Source: Psychrobacter sp. (lineage in GTDB: Bacteria > Pseudomonadota > Gammaproteobacteria > Pseudomonadales > Moraxellaceae). Taken from it: a DNA stretch of 8,417 nucleotides. A program made the position numbers and the translations under genes. Position 1 is the first letter of the stretch. Every line of letters begins with the position of its first letter. Below, piece after piece: positions 6,334-8,417 of the stretch. The notes beneath the pieces are model-generated. The model saw only the letters and a program-made list of their open reading frames with translations. It did no database searches and was not told the DNA's origin. The stretch spans positions 1 through 8,417 of the forward strand of contig JARIAA010000120.1 of NCBI GenBank assembly GCA_029264635.1, given 5' to 3'.

Positions 6334-6781
6334 AATGTAGCTGCATATGTTGGGATTAAAAAAGCTATCAATGATGACATGGCAAAAGTGAAAATCTATG
6401 AAAGCGCTGATGGAGAGTCGCAGTGAGACGTATGTTTTGAGCAAGAGACGGTGGCTTACGCAAGCACAAATGACCGAACTATTTGCTAGGCCTAGCGGTC
6501 AAAAAGCGACCTTAATTAAACTAAATAGGTTGTCTTTGGATACGGATGATTAAGCAGTACTATTGATAGCAACTTTATGATCCTATCGCCTCTATAGTAC
6601 GCAGACCCATTAATACAGTTTACAGATGAGTACTGTTGAGCATTATAAAACCCATATAAAGTTATTTGAGTGTTAGGTAAGATAGGGTGTCAACGACAGT
6701 TACAGATTAAAAAACCAACGCCTTAATAGTGCCATGGGTAAATAGGGCCATGAGTTGCGCCCAAAAAATACGAGAGAGTTT
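6334..6781. other. Spacer between DUF819 and SnoaL genes
   Basis: The left part (6379-6553) holds the RhuM-like remnant described separately. From 6554 to 6781 no gene is visible. AT-rich promoter-like pieces are scattered (TTGATA 6563-6568, TATAGT 6593-6598, TTGAGC 6636-6641, TATAAA 6655-6660) but none are correctly spaced, so I cannot place the SnoaL gene's promoter. CATGG...CCATG near 6733-6752 could form a short stem upstream of that gene. Confidence 0.4.
6379..6553 (+). pseudogene. Decayed fragment of a RhuM-family gene
   Basis: Read from ATG 6379, the first frame gives MAKVKIYESADGESQ, then TGA (6424-6426), then DVCFEQETV (6427-6453). The adjoining frame continues with WLTQAQMTELF (6452-6484) and runs open to TAA at 6551-6553. 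Joined, these recreate the start of RhuM-type proteins: an 'IY...DG..' opening, a 'v.f..eTvWLTQ.QmaeLF' helix-turn-helix region. The frame change fits loss of two bases from GTGTGG, which now reads GTGG at 6451-6454. The text after MTELF does not resemble RhuM to me, so the remainder is deleted or unrelated. RhuM proteins are found on pathogenicity islands, prophages and near restriction systems; their function is poorly known. A nonsense codon, a frameshift and the loss of most of the roughly 300-residue protein make this a relic. Assigned by motif recall only. Confidence 0.6.
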
Positions 6782-7783
6782 ATGAAATTCCAAGAAGCCA
6801 AGCAGCTAGTGCAGCAGTGGCGACAAGAGCTGTTTGCTCCAAATGCCGATATACACACAGTGATGATGAAACATTGGCCCATGGAGGCAAGCTTTAAGAT
6901 AGCCTATCCTTTTGATCATCAAGATCGTGATGGCGCTATCGAGAACTATTTTGGGCCGCTGTTTGCTAGCTTTGCCGATATTGCCCGCCGCGAAGACATC
7001 ATGGTTACAGGAGAGGATAAAGGCGCTATTTGGGTTGGCATCACTGGCCACTACGAGATGAGCTTTTGCCAGACGTGGCTTGGTATTCCCCCAACAAAAA
7101 AGCGCGCGACTCTGCGTTTCGGTGAGGTTTACCGCGTCGATGAGTCGGGGCTAACGGAAGCACAAATTTTAATCGACATTCCTATGCTGATGACCCAAGC
7201 TGGTGTCAATCCGCTACCGCCAAGCTTGGGTAGCGATTCATCGGTGCCAAGCCCAGCAACTCAAGATGGCATGTTACACAAACCCCAGTCACCAAAAGCC
7301 TCACAAACCACCTTAGCACTGGTCGATGACATGCTGGCAGGGCTAATGGAATTCGATGGCAAGACCCTCGAATCAATGGCTATTGAGCGTTTTTGGCACC
7401 CTAACATGAATTGGTATGGTCCGTGCGGCATTGGCACGACTCGCGGTATTGCAGGTTTTCAGCAGGGTCATCAGCTTGATTTTGTAATGGCTTTTCCTGA
7501 TCGTGCCGTGGTCACAGATGTGCGTTTCGCTGAGGGAGATTATGCCGTTTCCAGCGGTATGCCATCCATGCGTGCTACGCACACCGCAGGGAACTGGTTG
7601 GGGCTACCTGCTACCAATAAAGAGATTACCATGAATGTAATGGATTGGTGGCGCCGCGACGCTGATTTGTTAGTAGAAAACTGGGTGCTGATTGATATTC
7701 TCGATATTTATCGCCAGCTTGGCGTCGATATGCTGGGACGTATGCATAAGTTGCAGGAGGGGAGTGCTCAACCTGCATCTTAA
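6782..7783 (+). CDS. Tandem SnoaL-like (NTF2-fold) domain protein
   Basis: A 333-residue, probably cytoplasmic protein with two SnoaL-like domains, about 10-140 and 180-320, joined by a Pro/Ser-rich linker (143-175). The second carries the recognisable core ERFWHPNMNWYGPCGIGTTR (202-221) with RGIAGFQQGHQ after it. The halves align at WLGIPPTKK (99-107) with WLGLPATNK (272-280), and at ILIDIPML (129-136) with VLIDILDI (302-309), pointing to internal duplication. SnoaL itself closes rings in polyketide antibiotics by aldol condensation, but most family members have other or unknown roles, and no polyketide genes lie nearby; an enzyme acting on a small hydrophobic molecule is the most I would say. 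GAGAGAG at 6772-6778 supports ATG 6782; the in-frame TTG at 6755 would place that site within the gene. It meets the minus-strand ATP-grasp fragment tail to tail, seven bases apart, with no clear terminator between. Confidence 0.85.
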   Translation: MKFQEAKQLVQQWRQELFAPNADIHTVMMKHWPMEASFKIAYPFDHQDRDGAIENYFGPLFASFADIARREDIMVTGEDKGAIWVGITGHYEMSFCQTWLGIPPTKKRATLRFGEVYRVDESGLTEAQILIDIPMLMTQAGVNPLPPSLGSDSSVPSPATQDGMLHKPQSPKASQTTLALVDDMLAGLMEFDGKTLESMAIERFWHPNMNWYGPCGIGTTRGIAGFQQGHQLDFVMAFPDRAVVTDVRFAEGDYAVSSGMPSMRATHTAGNWLGLPATNKEITMNVMDWWRRDADLLVENWVLIDILDIYRQLGVDMLGRMHKLQEGSAQPAS

Positions 7784-7790
7784 CTGCTGA

Positions 7791-8384
7791 CTAAGTCTCA
7801 TGAGTTACGGCCAAAGTCTCATCCACCATTTGCTGAAAAAACGCGCTTAATTCTACGCCTGTTGCTTTTACCATGATTGGAATAACACTCTTGGGCGCAA
7901 AAGAGCAATACAGTCCTGCCTCCAAAAACCACGGCTTACCTTGAGGATCAATGCGAAAATCGAACAGGCTGTAGTGGCGACAGCCTAGCGCCTGATGGCT
8001 CAGCTTCGCTGCCTCCCACACCTGAGAGATGTCTGGATCGTCAGCGTTTACTAGCCAAGTCTGCTTATTTTCCTTATTAGCGAACGCTATCTTGCCTTGT
8101 GCGTCTTCACTCAACTTACTGGAATAAGCGCGGATGGGATGCGTTTGGGCGTCCATGCGATACTCCTCAAGCGGTAAGCATATCAGCTTTCCTTTCTGCA
8201 CAATAATACTGCAGCGCACCTCGCGACCAAGCTCAATAAAGCGCTCAACCAATACTTCATCTGACTCGGCAAAGGCCTTCTCTAGCGCCGCTTCATAGTC
8301 CGACTCAGTATTGACTAATGTTACGCCGAGGGAGTTGTCCGCTTGAACGGGCTTAACCACCACAGGAGGTTTGAAACTTGGCAT
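7791..8384 (-). CDS. D-Ala-D-Ala ligase-like ATP-grasp protein, C-terminal part; probably disrupted
   Basis: The open frame gives 197 residues that match the C-terminal two thirds of an ATP-grasp ligase of the D-alanine-D-alanine ligase type, enzymes that join a carboxylate to an amine using ATP. Visible are the ATP-binding lysine and glycine loop VVVKPVQADNSLGV (8-21), VLVERFIELGREVRCSI (44-60), and the metal-binding end FDFRID (141-146) and FLEAG (153-157), where the usual E-x-N is E-A-G. The homologous-looking text continues upstream of ATG 8384 (SELLRRGE) to an in-frame TAG at 8409-8411. The ATG sits only two bases from GAGGAGA, too close for a normal ribosome site, and this start would omit the substrate-binding N-domain. 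I therefore think the gene is broken by a nonsense mutation or frameshift, or that the window edge contains an error. Its true substrate may not be D-alanine. Confidence 0.7.
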   Translation of the reverse strand: MPSFKPPVVVKPVQADNSLGVTLVNTESDYEAALEKAFAESDEVLVERFIELGREVRCSIIVQKGKLICLPLEEYRMDAQTHPIRAYSSKLSEDAQGKIAFANKENKQTWLVNADDPDISQVWEAAKLSHQALGCRHYSLFDFRIDPQGKPWFLEAGLYCSFAPKSVIPIMVKATGVELSAFFQQMVDETLAVTHET

Positions 8385-8417
8385 CTCTCCTCGGCGCAGC
8401 AGTTCACTCTAAGGGAC

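Noticed and set aside
7752..7777. TGCAGG/CCTGCA inverted repeat at the end of the SnoaL gene as a terminator
   Set aside because: Six pairs with a 14-base loop, inside the coding region, and no following T-run.

Overview
The window looks like chromosomal DNA from a gammaproteobacterium of the Moraxellaceae, most likely Psychrobacter. This is inferred from the moderate-to-low GC, AT-rich spacers and the combination of protein types; no marker gene such as rRNA is present. No rRNA, tRNA, CRISPR array or intact mobile element is visible.

Layout: four complete, separately transcribed-looking plus-strand genes, a fifth plus-strand gene with an uncertain promoter, and one minus-strand gene fragment at the right edge. 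(1) 274-1125 is a YghU-type glutathione transferase / disulfide-bond reductase, ended by a strong hairpin at 1161-1193. (2) 1483-2589 (possibly starting as early as 1339) is an exported DUF1176 protein with six cysteines. (3) 2590-3225 is a 636-base gap that holds a good extended -10 promoter (2755-2763) and then a roughly 455-base hairpin-rich leader in front of a DEAD-box RNA helicase (3226-4887) with a long Arg/Gly-rich tail; a strong terminator follows at 4946-4978. (4) 5089-6333 is a DUF819-family multi-pass membrane protein with its own promoter. (5) 6379-6553 carries what reads as a decayed piece of a RhuM-family gene. (6) 6782-7783 is a protein made of two SnoaL-like domains. (7) 7791-8384, minus strand, is the C-terminal part of a D-Ala-D-Ala ligase-like ATP-grasp enzyme whose frame is closed upstream by a TAG at 8409-8411.

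The genes do not form an obvious pathway. Wide spacers, individual promoters and terminators suggest single-gene units. The most interesting regulatory region is the helicase leader: a long structured 5' UTR in front of a helicase is the arrangement known for cold-inducible DEAD-box genes, and here one stable hairpin ends 9 bases before the Shine-Dalgarno. The most interesting relic is the RhuM remnant, which points to an earlier accessory or phage-related insertion between the DUF819 and SnoaL genes. I do not see a convincing new multi-gene system.
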